Positions 33,697 through 42,128 are shown, numbered from the stretch's first letter. The stretch is 64,000 nt of DNA from CAVPTL01 sp963794415 (GCA_963794415.1 CAWCDI010000001.1:620001-684000), one strand, 5' to 3'. Numbers and translations are program-made. Notes: generated by a model from the letters alone, not told the origin.

Positions 33697-33978
33697 GTGA
33701 GCGCCACCGACTGGATCTCCCAGTTCATCACGTCGCTCAGCGTGATCTACATCCTCTTCATCTTCCTGCACGTGATCCTGGGGGTGCTCCAGACCAGCTA
33801 CAGCCCCTGGCTCGGGCGGGTGCGCGCGCTCACCTACGACACGGTGGAGCCGTACCTCGCGGTGTTCCGCCGGATCCTGCCGCCGATGGGCGGGATGGAC
33901 TTCAGCCCGCTGATCGCGGCCTTCTCGGTGGGCATCATCGCCGAGATCGCAAACGTCATCGTGCGCTCGTTCGGTTAG
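33697..33978 (+). CDS. yggT: YggT-family membrane protein
   Basis: 93 residues from GTG 33697, chosen because it follows the proC stop by 4 bp. Two hydrophobic segments (SLSVIYILFIFLHVILGVL and SPLIAAFSVGIIAEIANVIV) flank a short loop containing VEPYLAVFRRILPPMGGMDFSP, the YggT signature. Members sit beside sepF/divIVA and are implicated in envelope or division functions, though the exact role is unsettled. Confidence 0.9.
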   Translation: MSATDWISQFITSLSVIYILFIFLHVILGVLQTSYSPWLGRVRALTYDTVEPYLAVFRRILPPMGGMDFSPLIAAFSVGIIAEIANVIVRSFG

Positions 33979-34012
33979 AGGAGTCGGGGGCGCGGCCGCG
34001 AAACCGCTCTCC

Positions 34013-34546
34013 ATGGCTATCTCACCCGTAGAACTCAGACACGAACGACCCGCCCTGCGCCTGCTCGGCTACAGCCGGACAGACGTCGATCATCTGATCG
34101 GCGAGGCCACCGAGGCCTACGAGGCGGTCTGGCGCGAGCGCGCCGACCTCGACGACCGCGTTCACTACCTGGAGCAGAAGCTCTCGAGCGTGAGCGAGAC
34201 CGAGGAAGCACTCCGAAACGCACTCGTCACTGCCGAGAAGGTGGCCGACGAGCGACGTGCCCAGGCGGCGCGCGACGCCGAGCTGGTTGTGCGCGAGGCC
34301 GAGGTCAGGGCCCGCGAGATCCTGCACACCGCCTACGCCGAGCGTGAGCGCGTGCGTCAGGAGACCGAGAACATGCGCGGCCACGAGGCCGAGTTCCGGC
34401 TTCGCCTGCGATCGCTCCTCGGTACCACGCTGCAGAGCGTGCGCGATCACGAAGAGCTCCTGCTCGAAGAGGCTCCCGCTCCGGCCGCGCTCCCCGAGAC
34501 GGTGTCCCAGGACACCCAGATCTCCAACGAGGCTCAGCCCAGCTAG
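34013..34546 (+). CDS. divIVA: DivIVA-domain coiled-coil protein
   Basis: 177 residues. The N-terminal lipid-binding module has LRLLGYSRTDVDHLIGEATE; a long coiled coil follows (DLDDRVHYLEQKLSSVSETEEALRNAL; RAQAARDAELVVREAEVRAREI), with an Ala/Pro/Glu tail. DivIVA/Wag31 proteins mark poles and division sites and direct peripheral peptidoglycan synthesis. Its place after sepF-yggT fits this. No clear SD or strong -10 is visible in the 34-bp gap. Confidence 0.9.
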   Translation: MAISPVELRHERPALRLLGYSRTDVDHLIGEATEAYEAVWRERADLDDRVHYLEQKLSSVSETEEALRNALVTAEKVADERRAQAARDAELVVREAEVRAREILHTAYAERERVRQETENMRGHEAEFRLRLRSLLGTTLQSVRDHEELLLEEAPAPAALPETVSQDTQISNEAQPS

Positions 34547-34568
34547 GAAAGGGTAAATCCCGCCTGGG

Positions 34569-34574
34569 TATACT
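34569..34574 (+). promoter_or_regulatory. -10 element of the dksA-like gene (leaderless)
   Basis: GGGTATACTC, core TATACT, a near-consensus -10, 7 nt before GTG 34582. Confidence 0.65.
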
Positions 34575-34581
34575 CAGTCGG

Positions 34582-34950
34582 GTGGTTGAGGGTGTCGACA
34601 TCGAAGCTGCGCGCGGTCGTCTCAACGACGAGCGCGCGCGCGTGTCGGCAGAGCGACAGCGGCTGATGGACGACGCCGGCCGCGCCCTCGACGACCCGAC
34701 GGACGACGGCGGCGCCAACTCGCACATCGCCGACAACGCGACCGACACGCTCGATCGCGAGATGGATGTGTCGCTCGAGGACAACGCCGGCCGCCTCCTG
34801 CAGGAGATCGACGCGGCCCTCGGCCGGATCGATGCCGGAACCTACGGGCAGTGCGAGCGCTGCGGCCGTCCGATCGACCCCGATCGGCTGGAGGCTCTGG
34901 CATACGCGACGACGTGCATCGAGTGCAAGCGTCTGGAGGAGAGAGGCTGA
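34582..34950 (+). CDS. DksA/TraR-family zinc-finger protein
   Basis: 122 residues. N-terminal helical hairpin (EAARGRLNDERARVSAERQR; LDREMDVSLEDNAGRLLQEI) and a C-terminal C4 zinc finger (YGQCERCGRPIDPDRLEAL...TTCIECKR). DksA/TraR proteins enter the RNA polymerase secondary channel. Acidic tip residues of true DksA are not obvious here, so an RNAP-binding role is only inferred. In actinobacteria this gene commonly precedes lspA, as it does here. Confidence 0.88.
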   Translation: MVEGVDIEAARGRLNDERARVSAERQRLMDDAGRALDDPTDDGGANSHIADNATDTLDREMDVSLEDNAGRLLQEIDAALGRIDAGTYGQCERCGRPIDPDRLEALAYATTCIECKRLEERG

Positions 34951-35462
34951 TCCGCGCAGACGCAGTCCCGCAGCCCGCACCCCGCGCGGGCTCGCTGCAG
35001 TGGGCCGGCATGCTGGCGGTCGCCGCGGTGGCGCTCGCAGCCGACCAGGTCACCAAGCACGCGGTCGAGCAGTCGATGGCGCTCGACGAGAGCCATCGCG
35101 TGCTGCCGTTTCTCTCCATCACCTACGTCCAGAACGCCGGCATCGCGTTCGGGTTCCTGCCCGGCCGCATCGGCGTCGTCTCGATCCTCACCGTGGTCGC
35201 CGTCGGCTGGATGCTGATGCATTTCGCCCGCAGCGGCTCGCGCCACGTGCTCTTCCCGGTCGCGCTCGGCCTGCTGGTGGGCGGGAGCCTCTCCAACCTG
35301 ATCGACCGGGTGGTGCACGGCCACGTCACCGACTTCATCGACGTCAGCCACTGGCCGACCTTCAACCTCGCCGACTGCTGCATCGTGATCGGCGTGCTGC
35401 TCCTGGTGTTCGGCCTCTCGCGGCTCGACCGCGACCACGGCGCGCCGTCCGAGCCCGTGTGA
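34923..35462 (+). CDS. lspA: Lipoprotein signal peptidase (signal peptidase II)
   Basis: About 179 residues, four membrane helices; removes signal peptides from prolipoproteins. Conserved ADQVTKHAVE, ITYVQNAGIAFG, GGSLSNLIDRVVHGHVTDF and FNLADCCIVIGVLL supply the two catalytic Asp (NLIDR, NLADC). The start is unclear. GTG 34923 lies within the preceding gene. A strong SD (GGAGGAGAG) lies 5-7 nt before CTG 34947, which would form a CTGA overlap. ATG 35010 would truncate the first helix. Confidence 0.9.
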   Translation: MQASGGERLIRADAVPQPAPRAGSLQWAGMLAVAAVALAADQVTKHAVEQSMALDESHRVLPFLSITYVQNAGIAFGFLPGRIGVVSILTVVAVGWMLMHFARSGSRHVLFPVALGLLVGGSLSNLIDRVVHGHVTDFIDVSHWPTFNLADCCIVIGVLLLVFGLSRLDRDHGAPSEPV

Positions 35463-36355
35463 TCACCCGCAGCGTCTCGCCGGAGCACGACGGCCTGCGG
35501 CTCGACCGGTTCCTCGCGCTCCAGCCCGAGATCGCGACGCGCGGCGAGGCCGAGCGACTGGTCACGGCCGGGGCCGTCACGGTCGACGGCAGGCCCCAGC
35601 CCAAGTCGCACAAGCTCACGACCGGTTCCACCATCGAGATCGCGGGGGCCGCGGCGCCCGTGCCCGACCGGATGGACGCTCCCAGCGTGCCGATCCTCTT
35701 CGAGGACGAGTGGCTGCTGGTGGTCGACAAGCCGGCCGGGCTGATCACGCACACGGCCCCCGGCATCACCGATGCCACGCTCGTGGATGCCCTGCGGGGC
35801 AAGGCCGGCGGTGGTGATCCGGCGCGCGCCGGGATCGTCCACCGGCTGGACCGCGACACCTCCGGGCTGCTCGTGGTCGCCCGCGACGAGCCGACCCTGC
35901 TGAAGCTCCAGAGCCTGCTTCGCCGCCGCCGCATCAGCCGCACCTACACGGCGCTCGTCCGCGGCCGGCCGCCGTCGCGCACCGGCCGCATCGAGGCCGC
36001 CATCGGCCGCGACCGGCGCAAGCCCGCGCTCGTGTCGCTCGACAGCGACCACCCGCGCGAGGCCGCCACCCGGTTCGAGCTCATCGAGCCGCTCGAGGAC
36101 AGGTCGCTGCTGCGGGTCGAGCTCGAGACCGGCCGCACGCACCAGATCCGCGTGCATCTCCAGGCGATCGGGCACCCTGTGGTGGGCGACCCCGCCTACG
36201 GCCACGGGCCGGAGCTGGGGCTCGAGCGGCAGTTCCTGCACGCGTCGGAGCTCACGTTCCCGCATCCCTGGACAGGCGAGCCGGTCGAGGTGGTCTCACC
36301 GCTTCCCGCAGACCTCGCCGCGGCGCTGGAACTGGCGCGCATCCAAACCGTCTAG
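35459..36355 (+). CDS. rluD: RluD-like 23S rRNA pseudouridine synthase
   Basis: 298 residues. N-terminal S4 RNA-binding domain (LRLDRFLALQPEIATRGEAER; AVTVDGRPQPKSHKL), then the RluA-family catalytic domain with VVDKPAGLITHTAP, GIVHRLDRDTSGLLVVA (catalytic Asp in HRLDRDTSG) and ETGRTHQIRVHL. GTG 35459 overlaps the lspA stop. The lspA-rluD pairing is nearly universal. The stop lies inside the TAGAAT promoter element of rpsB. Confidence 0.94.
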   Translation: MITRSVSPEHDGLRLDRFLALQPEIATRGEAERLVTAGAVTVDGRPQPKSHKLTTGSTIEIAGAAAPVPDRMDAPSVPILFEDEWLLVVDKPAGLITHTAPGITDATLVDALRGKAGGGDPARAGIVHRLDRDTSGLLVVARDEPTLLKLQSLLRRRRISRTYTALVRGRPPSRTGRIEAAIGRDRRKPALVSLDSDHPREAATRFELIEPLEDRSLLRVELETGRTHQIRVHLQAIGHPVVGDPAYGHGPELGLERQFLHASELTFPHPWTGEPVEVVSPLPADLAAALELARIQTV

Positions 36356-36358
36356 AAT
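36353..36358 (+). promoter_or_regulatory. -10 element of the rpsB operon
   Basis: TAGAAT, near consensus, overlapping the rluD stop codon. Unlike most promoters here, it is followed by a long leader of about 115 nt. Confidence 0.6.
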
Positions 36359-36364
36359 ACCCGG

Positions 36365-36480
36365 CGACCTTCACGTCCCCTACCCGGTGGAACCATGGTG
36401 CCGGCGGTGTCCCGCTCATCTGAAGCGGGATTCCGGCAGCCGCCACCGGCCACGTTATCCCAACCGATCAGGAGTACGTT
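36365..36480 (+). promoter_or_regulatory. Structured 5' leader of rpsB-tsf
   Basis: The leader can fold into an outer stem CCGGTGG (36384-36390) with CCACCGG (36443-36449). This encloses a perfect 7-bp hairpin, TCCCGCT / AGCGGGA (36410-36416 with 36424-36430, loop CATCTGA). An SD, GGAG (36471-36474), follows. Ribosomal-protein operons often use such leaders for autoregulation, so binding by S2 is a reasonable guess; no known motif was matched. Confidence 0.5.
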
Positions 36481-37446
36481 TTGCCTTCAGCAACCATGCG
36501 GGAGCTGCTCGAGGCCGGAGTTCACTTCGGCCATCAGACGCGGCGCTGGAACCCCAAGATGCGCCGATTCATCTTCGGCGAGCGCAACGGCATCTACATC
36601 ATCGACCTGCAGCAGACCTCCGACCTGCTCGACGAGGCCGCTCAGTACCTGAAGAACATCGGCGAGCGAAACGGCAGCGTGCTGTTCGTCGGCACCAAGA
36701 AGCAGTGCCAGGACGCCGTCGAGACCCATGCCCGGCGCGTCGGCCAGCCGTACGTCAACCATCGCTGGCTCGGCGGTCTGCTCACCAACTACCGCACCAT
36801 CCAGGACCGGATTGCCGCGCTGCACGAGCTGCGCCGGCAGAAGACCGACGGCCAGCTCGAGCTGCTGCCGGCCAAGGAGCGCCAGGTGGCGCTGTCCAAC
36901 CTCGAGAAGCTCGAGACCAACCTCGGCGGCATGGCGGACACCCGCAAGCTGCCCGACGCGGTGGTCGTGATCGACATGAAGAAGGAAGCCCTCGCGGTGC
37001 ATGAGGCCCGGCGCCTCCACATCCCCGTGGTCGGCCTGGTCGACACCAACTGCGACCCCGACGACGCCGACTTCATCATCCCCGGGAACGACGACGCCAT
37101 CCGCTCGTCCAACCTCATCGTGCGCGTGCTGGCTGACGCCGTCGCCGAGGGCCGCAACCTCGGCATCAAGGCTGCCGACTTCGCCGCCAAGAAGGCTGCC
37201 GAGGAGGCCGCTGCCGCTGCTGCAGCCGAGGAGGCTGCCGCCGCCGAGGCCGCTGCCGCCGAGGCTGCGACCGCAGAGGCCGCCGCTGTCCCCGAGGCCC
37301 CGGCCGAGGCGCCCGCCGCCGCGGAGAAGCCTGCGGCTGCTCCGGCGGCCGAGCCCGAGGCTCCCGCTGCCGAGCCCGCTGCCGTCGCGGCGAGCGAGCC
37401 GGCCACACCAGATGAACCAGCAACAGAGAGTGGTGACGCGAAGTGA
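36481..37446 (+). CDS. rpsB: 30S ribosomal protein S2
   Basis: 321 residues; bacterial S2, needed to complete the small subunit. Diagnostic start TMRELLEAGVHFGHQTRRWNPKM, then FVGTKKQCQDAVETHARR, RWLGGLLTNYRTI and VVGLVDTNCDPDDADFIIPGNDDA. TTG 36481 is chosen: it lies 6 nt after GGAG and gives the usual 5-residue lead before MRELL. Residues 238-321 are an Ala/Glu/Pro-rich low-complexity tail, much longer than in E. coli S2. Coupled to tsf by GTGA. Confidence 0.97.
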   Translation: MPSATMRELLEAGVHFGHQTRRWNPKMRRFIFGERNGIYIIDLQQTSDLLDEAAQYLKNIGERNGSVLFVGTKKQCQDAVETHARRVGQPYVNHRWLGGLLTNYRTIQDRIAALHELRRQKTDGQLELLPAKERQVALSNLEKLETNLGGMADTRKLPDAVVVIDMKKEALAVHEARRLHIPVVGLVDTNCDPDDADFIIPGNDDAIRSSNLIVRVLADAVAEGRNLGIKAADFAAKKAAEEAAAAAAAEEAAAAEAAAAEAATAEAAAVPEAPAEAPAAAEKPAAAPAAEPEAPAAEPAAVAASEPATPDEPATESGDAK

Positions 37447-38063
37447 GCGACGCGAACTATTCGCCGAGCGCAGCCGAGGTCAAGCAGCTGCGCGAGGCCA
37501 CGCAGGCCGGCATGATGGACTGCAAGCGCGCCCTGGCAGAGTCCGGCGGCGACATGGACGCAGCGGTCAAGCTGCTGCGTGAGAAGGGCATCGCCCAGGC
37601 CGGCAAGCGCGCCGGCCGTGGCACGGGCGAGGGCGTGATCGAGACCTACGTGCACGCCGGCGGCAAGATCGGCGCCATGGTCGAGATCGGCTGCGAGACC
37701 GACTTCGTCGCCCGCACGGACGACTTCAAGACGTTCGCCCGCTCGGTGGTACTGCAGATCGCCGCAGGCCGCGATCTGCGGTTCGTCTCCGAGACCGACA
37801 TCGACGACGAGTTCAAGGCGTCCGAGATCGAGATCTTCCGCAACAAGGCCGCGGCGGAGGGCCGTCCCGAGGCGATGCTCGACAAGATCGCCCAGGGCAT
37901 GTGGGCCAAGTCGCTGACGGACTACGTCCTGGGAAACCAGGCCTCGATCCGGCCCGACGACGACGGCAAGACCATCGAGCAGCTCCGCGTCGAGCTCTCG
38001 GCCAAGATCGGTGAGAACATCGAGATCAAGCGCTTCGCCCGCTTCGAGGTCGGCGCGGGGTGA
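37443..38063 (+). CDS. tsf: Elongation factor Ts
   Basis: 206 residues; nucleotide exchange factor for EF-Tu. UBA-like N-terminus (VKQLREATQAGMMDCKRALAE, GGDMDAAVKLLREKG), then VIETYVHAGGKIGAMVEIGCETDFVART, including the TDFVA core that displaces Mg-GDP. Only one core subdomain is well developed, matching the short EF-Ts of several phyla (E. coli: 283 residues). GTG overlaps at both ends join it to rpsB and pyrH. Confidence 0.97.
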   Translation: MSDANYSPSAAEVKQLREATQAGMMDCKRALAESGGDMDAAVKLLREKGIAQAGKRAGRGTGEGVIETYVHAGGKIGAMVEIGCETDFVARTDDFKTFARSVVLQIAAGRDLRFVSETDIDDEFKASEIEIFRNKAAAEGRPEAMLDKIAQGMWAKSLTDYVLGNQASIRPDDDGKTIEQLRVELSAKIGENIEIKRFARFEVGAG

Positions 38064-38800
38064 GCGAGTTCCGGCGGATCCTGCTGAAGCTCTCCGGCGA
38101 GGCCCTCATGGGCGATCGCGAGTACGGCCAGGATCCCGATCGCATCGCCGCGATCGCAACGGCCGTCCACGACGTGGCCGCCACCGACGTGCAGCTTGCA
38201 ATCGTCGTCGGTGGCGGCAACATCCTGCGAGGCACGCAGGAGGCCGCCAAGGGCATGGACCGCGCGACCGCCGACTACGCCGGCATGCTCGCAACGGTGC
38301 TGAATGCCCTCACGGTGCAGGACGCGCTCGAGAAGCTCGGCACCCACACCCGGGTGATGTCGGCCATCGACGTGGCCGAGGTCGCCGAGCCGTACATCCG
38401 GCGCCGCGCGATCCGGCACCTCGAGAAGGGCCGCGTGGTGATCTTCGCGGCGGGCACCGGCAACCCGTTCTTCACCACGGACACCGCCGCAGCGCTGCGC
38501 GCGCTCGAGATCGGCGCCGAGGCCATTCTGATGGGCAAGAACGGGGTGGAGGGCGTGCTCGACGACGATCCCCGCATCAATCCCGACGCCCAGCTCCTGC
38601 GCACCGTGACGCACATCGAGGCGATCGAGCGCGGCCTCAAGGTGATGGACATCACCGCGCTCTCGCTGTGCATGGACAACAAGCTGCCCCTGTACGTCTT
38701 CAACCTGGATGACGAGGGCAACATCGCCCGCGTCGTGAACGGTGAGCGTGTGGGCACCGTGATCTCAGCCCAGACAGTCCCCGCGGAGGTGGCACCATGA
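38060..38800 (+). CDS. pyrH: Uridylate kinase
   Basis: 246 residues; amino-acid-kinase-fold UMP kinase giving UDP. ILLKLSGEALMG at the start, AIVVGGGNILRG, MDRATADYAGMLATVLNAL, VVIFAAGTGNPFFTTDTAAALRA and LMGKNGVEGVLDDDP are all family signatures. GTG 38060 overlaps the tsf stop and its TGA overlaps the frr ATG. Confidence 0.97.
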   Translation: MSEFRRILLKLSGEALMGDREYGQDPDRIAAIATAVHDVAATDVQLAIVVGGGNILRGTQEAAKGMDRATADYAGMLATVLNALTVQDALEKLGTHTRVMSAIDVAEVAEPYIRRRAIRHLEKGRVVIFAAGTGNPFFTTDTAAALRALEIGAEAILMGKNGVEGVLDDDPRINPDAQLLRTVTHIEAIERGLKVMDITALSLCMDNKLPLYVFNLDDEGNIARVVNGERVGTVISAQTVPAEVAP

Positions 38801-39351
38801 TCGATGACGTCCTCGCAGATGCCAACAAGCGCATGGATAAGAGCGTCGAGGCAACCAAGCACGAGTTCACCTCGATCCGCACCGGCCGCGCATCGGCCGG
38901 CCTGCTCGACCGGGTGCAGGTGCAGGCCTACGGCACCGCCATGCCGCTCAACCAGGTCGCGACCATCAGCGTCCCCGAGCCGCGGCTCCTGACCATCACG
39001 CCGTTCGACAAGGGCACCATCCGCGACATCGAGCGCGCCATCCTCGAGTCCGACCTCGGCCTCACGCCGGCTAACGACGGCCAGCTCATCCGCCTGCCCA
39101 TCCCGCAGCTCACGGAGGAGCGGCGCAAGGATCTGGTCAAGCAGGTGCGGAACATGGCGGAGGAGGGCAAGGTCGCAGCCCGCAACATCCGCCGCGACGC
39201 CATCCACCAGCTCAAGGAGCTCGAGAAGGGCGACGTCGGCTCCGACGAGGTACATCGCGCCGAAGACCAGCTCCAGAAGCTCACCGACGCGCACACCGCC
39301 GCCATCGACTCGGCTCTGAAAGGCAAAGAAGCCGAGATCATGGAGGTGTGA
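38797..39351 (+). CDS. frr: Ribosome recycling factor
   Basis: 184 residues, the usual RRF length; with EF-G it splits post-termination ribosomes. KSVEATKHEFTSIRTGRASAGLLDRV, NQVATISVPEPRLLTITPFDK, IRLPIPQLTEERRKDLVKQVRNMAEEGK and RRDAIHQLKELEK follow the two-domain family pattern. ATGA overlap with pyrH and GTGA with uppS. Confidence 0.97.
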   Translation: MIDDVLADANKRMDKSVEATKHEFTSIRTGRASAGLLDRVQVQAYGTAMPLNQVATISVPEPRLLTITPFDKGTIRDIERAILESDLGLTPANDGQLIRLPIPQLTEERRKDLVKQVRNMAEEGKVAARNIRRDAIHQLKELEKGDVGSDEVHRAEDQLQKLTDAHTAAIDSALKGKEAEIMEV

Positions 39352-40124
39352 CCACGGCGCTCCTGCGCAGGCAACGCCGCCTGCTGCGAGTGCTGCGGCT
39401 GGCGCGCCGGCCCGAGCCTGAGCCACAGCAGCCGATCGCTGACCAGGCCCACAATGTCGCGGTCATCATGGACGGCAGCGGGCGCTGGGCGCGGTCGCGG
39501 AAGCTCCCTCTGCTCGCGGGCCATCGCGCGGGGACGGGCGCGCTTCGGCGCACCGTCGAGGCGGCGCCGGATCTCGGCGTGAAGAGCCTCACCGTCTACG
39601 CCTTCTCCACCGAGAACTGGGGCCGGCCCGAGAGCGAGGTGGCCGACCTGATGGCGCTCTTCGAGGAGACGCTCATCGAGCAGTTCCCCGACCTGCACCG
39701 CCAGGGCGTGAGGGTGCGGTTCATCGGCCGCCGCGACCGCTGCCCCCAGACGCTGCTCGAGCTGATCGAGGAGATGGAGGGCCACACGGCCGGCAACACG
39801 CGGCTCGACCTCTGGGTGGCGTTCGACTACGGCGCGCGGGATGAGCTGATGCGCGCGGCGCGGCGCCTGGTGGAGGACGGCGTGCCGGCCGACGCCGTCG
39901 ACGAGGACGCCGTCGCAGCCCGTCTGTACGCTCCCGACATGCCCGACCCCGACCTCGTGATCCGGACGTCCGGAGAGCTCCGCGTGTCCAACTTCCTGCT
40001 GTGGCAGGCCGCGTATGCGGAGTTCCACTTCACGCCCACCCTCTGGCCGGACTTCGGCGAGGACGATCTGCGCGAAGCGCTGGAGGCCTACGCGGGCCGC
40101 CGGCGGAGATTCGGGCGTCGGTGA
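39348..40124 (+). CDS. uppS: Isoprenyl (undecaprenyl-type) diphosphate synthase
   Basis: 258 residues; cis-prenyltransferase making the lipid carrier for cell-wall synthesis. VAVIMDGSGRWARSR, LAGHRAGTGALRRTV, LTVYAFSTENWGRP, RTSGELRVSNFLLWQAAYAE and FTPTLWPDF are present. The canonical MDGNGRWA has Ser44 in place of Asn; that Asn lies in the diphosphate-binding loop. Chain length cannot be read from sequence. GTG 39348; coupled to frr and cdsA. Confidence 0.95.
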   Translation: MTTALLRRQRRLLRVLRLARRPEPEPQQPIADQAHNVAVIMDGSGRWARSRKLPLLAGHRAGTGALRRTVEAAPDLGVKSLTVYAFSTENWGRPESEVADLMALFEETLIEQFPDLHRQGVRVRFIGRRDRCPQTLLELIEEMEGHTAGNTRLDLWVAFDYGARDELMRAARRLVEDGVPADAVDEDAVAARLYAPDMPDPDLVIRTSGELRVSNFLLWQAAYAEFHFTPTLWPDFGEDDLREALEAYAGRRRRFGRR

Positions 40125-40936
40125 GCAGCCTGGTCTCGCGCGTTCTCATCGCAGTCCCGCTCCTGATCGTCGCGATCTATGCCGTGTACGCCGGGGGCTG
40201 GGTGATGACCGCCGCGGTCACGGTCGCGGCCGTGCTGGCCGTGCACGAGCTCTACGTCATGACGCGGCAGTTCCGGCCGCTGATCCCGGCGGGCATGCTC
40301 GGCGTGATCCTCCTGCCCCTCGCGGTGCATCACGGCGGCGTCGCATGGTCTGCGGGCCCGATCTTCCTGGTTATCCTGCTGGCATTCTGGCTCTCGGCGG
40401 TTGGCGACGTGCGCCAGCACGCCACCGTGCAGATCTCGGTGACCATCTTCGGCGTGATCTGGATCGGCCTTGGCCTGAGCCTCCTGATCGCGATGCGCGA
40501 CGTGCCCGGGCCGGGGAACTGGGGGCGGGTGCTGCTCCTCGCGGTGGTGCTCGGCGTGGTGGTGTCGGACACCGCCGCCTACATCTTCGGCCGCATGTTC
40601 GGCCGCCGCCGCCTGGCCGGCGAGATCTCGCCCAACAAGACCGTCGAGGGCCTGATGGCCGGCATCGTGTGCGGGTTCCTGGCGGTGTTCTTCACGGTCT
40701 ACAAGCAGCCGTCATCGGTGCCGCTCTCGCCGATCCATGCCATCGAGCTCGCCCTTGCGATCACGGTCGCAAGCCCCATCGGCGACCTGTTCGAGTCCTA
40801 CATCAAGCGCGACATGGGCGTGAAGGACACCGGGCGGATGCTGGGCGGCCACGGCGGCATCCTCGATCGCATCGACGCCCTGCTCTTCGCCGGCGCCGCC
40901 GCCTACGCGGTCGCGATCATCATCGGCCGCGCCTGA
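40121..40936 (+). CDS. cdsA: Phosphatidate cytidylyltransferase
   Basis: 271 residues, about eight membrane helices; makes CDP-diacylglycerol for phospholipids. The C-terminal CDS signature is intact: SPIGDLFESYIKRDMGVKD followed by GRMLGGHGGILDRIDALLFA. Also VSDTAAYIFGRMFGRRRLAG and ISPNKTVEGL. GTG 40121 overlaps the uppS stop. 46 bp separate it from dxr, which has its own promoter. Confidence 0.96.
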   Translation: MSSLVSRVLIAVPLLIVAIYAVYAGGWVMTAAVTVAAVLAVHELYVMTRQFRPLIPAGMLGVILLPLAVHHGGVAWSAGPIFLVILLAFWLSAVGDVRQHATVQISVTIFGVIWIGLGLSLLIAMRDVPGPGNWGRVLLLAVVLGVVVSDTAAYIFGRMFGRRRLAGEISPNKTVEGLMAGIVCGFLAVFFTVYKQPSSVPLSPIHAIELALAITVASPIGDLFESYIKRDMGVKDTGRMLGGHGGILDRIDALLFAGAAAYAVAIIIGRA

Positions 40937-40969
40937 TCCCGCGCTGATCGATTCCCAACGATCGCCCTC

Positions 40970-40975
40970 TAGACT
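40970..40975 (+). promoter_or_regulatory. -10 element of dxr (leaderless)
   Basis: CTAGACTC, core TAGACT, 7 nt before GTG 40983. Confidence 0.6.
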
Positions 40976-40982
40976 CACGGGC

Positions 40983-42128
40983 GTGAGATCTGTTGCCATC
41001 CTGGGCGCGACCGGCTCGGTGGGGATGCAGGCGCTCGAGATCGTGCGCGACCATCCCGGCCTCTCGCTGTGCGGCCTGGCCGCTTCGACCAGCGCCGGCC
41101 CGCTGGTGGCAGCCGCCCGCGAACAGGGTGCGGACACCATCGCCCTGGCAGACCCGGCAGCCGCGGCCCTGGCACGAGCGGAGTTCGCGGGCACGGTGCT
41201 GGAGGGGCCCGATTCGGCGGCGGAGCTGGTGCGCCGCTGCGGTGCCGACGTGGTGCTGAACGCCGTGGTGGGGTCGGCCGGGCTCGCAGCCACCCTCGCA
41301 GCGTTCGAGAGCGGCTCTGACGTGGCCCTGGCCAACAAGGAGAGCCTCGTCGCGGGCGGCACGCTGGTGCTCGAGGCGCGTGATCGCGCAGGCAGGCAGC
41401 TGCTGCCCGTTGACAGCGAGCATTCGGCTCTCGCCCAGTGCCTGGAGGGGGCGGCCGACGGAGCGGTGGAGGGGATCGTCATCACCGCGTCGGGCGGCCC
41501 GTTTCGCGGCCTCTCCGCGGCCGAGCTCTCGGGCGTCACGCGCGAGCGCGCGCTGAAGCATCCCACCTGGACGATGGGCGCGAAGATCACCATCGACTCG
41601 GCCACGCTCATGAACAAGGGGCTCGAGCTGATCGAGGCCCATTACCTGTTCGGCCTGCCGTACGACCGGATCGAGGTGGTCGTCCATCCCCAGTCCGTCG
41701 TCCACGGCATGGCCCGCTTCCGCGACGGCGCGCTGATCGCCCACCTCGGCCTGCCCGACATGCGCGTGCCCATCTCGTGGGCCCTCACCTATCCCGAGCG
41801 CGCCGCCACGCCGTCACCCAAGCTCGACCTCACGCGGGCGTTTGCGCTCGACTTCGAGCCGCCCGACACCGGCGTCTTTCGCTGCCTGCAGCTGGCGCGC
41901 GATGCGGGCGTCGCCGGCGGCACGGCCCCGTGCGTGCTGAACGCCGCCAACGAGGTCGCCGTCGCGGCGTTCCTCGCGGACGGCATCGCTTTTGCCGATA
42001 TCCCTGGTGTGGTGGAACAGACGCTTGCCCGGATCGAGCCCGAGCCACTGGAATCGCTCCAGCAGGTGCTGGGGGCCGACGCCCGTGCCCGCGCGGTTGC
42101 ACACGACCTGGTGGCGGTGGCGGCATGA
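40983..42128 (+). CDS. dxr: 1-deoxy-D-xylulose 5-phosphate reductoisomerase
   Basis: 381 residues; NADPH-dependent second step of the MEP isoprenoid pathway, making MEP. VAILGATGSVGMQALEIV (NADPH site), LANKESLVAGG, PVDSEHSALAQCLEG, ITASGGPFRG, TWTMGAKITIDSATLMNKGLE and VVHPQSVVHGM include the metal-binding Asp/Glu and catalytic residues. GTG 40983 follows a leaderless-type -10. ispG, also in the pathway, is two genes downstream. Confidence 0.97.
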   Translation: MRSVAILGATGSVGMQALEIVRDHPGLSLCGLAASTSAGPLVAAAREQGADTIALADPAAAALARAEFAGTVLEGPDSAAELVRRCGADVVLNAVVGSAGLAATLAAFESGSDVALANKESLVAGGTLVLEARDRAGRQLLPVDSEHSALAQCLEGAADGAVEGIVITASGGPFRGLSAAELSGVTRERALKHPTWTMGAKITIDSATLMNKGLELIEAHYLFGLPYDRIEVVVHPQSVVHGMARFRDGALIAHLGLPDMRVPISWALTYPERAATPSPKLDLTRAFALDFEPPDTGVFRCLQLARDAGVAGGTAPCVLNAANEVAVAAFLADGIAFADIPGVVEQTLARIEPEPLESLQQVLGADARARAVAHDLVAVAA

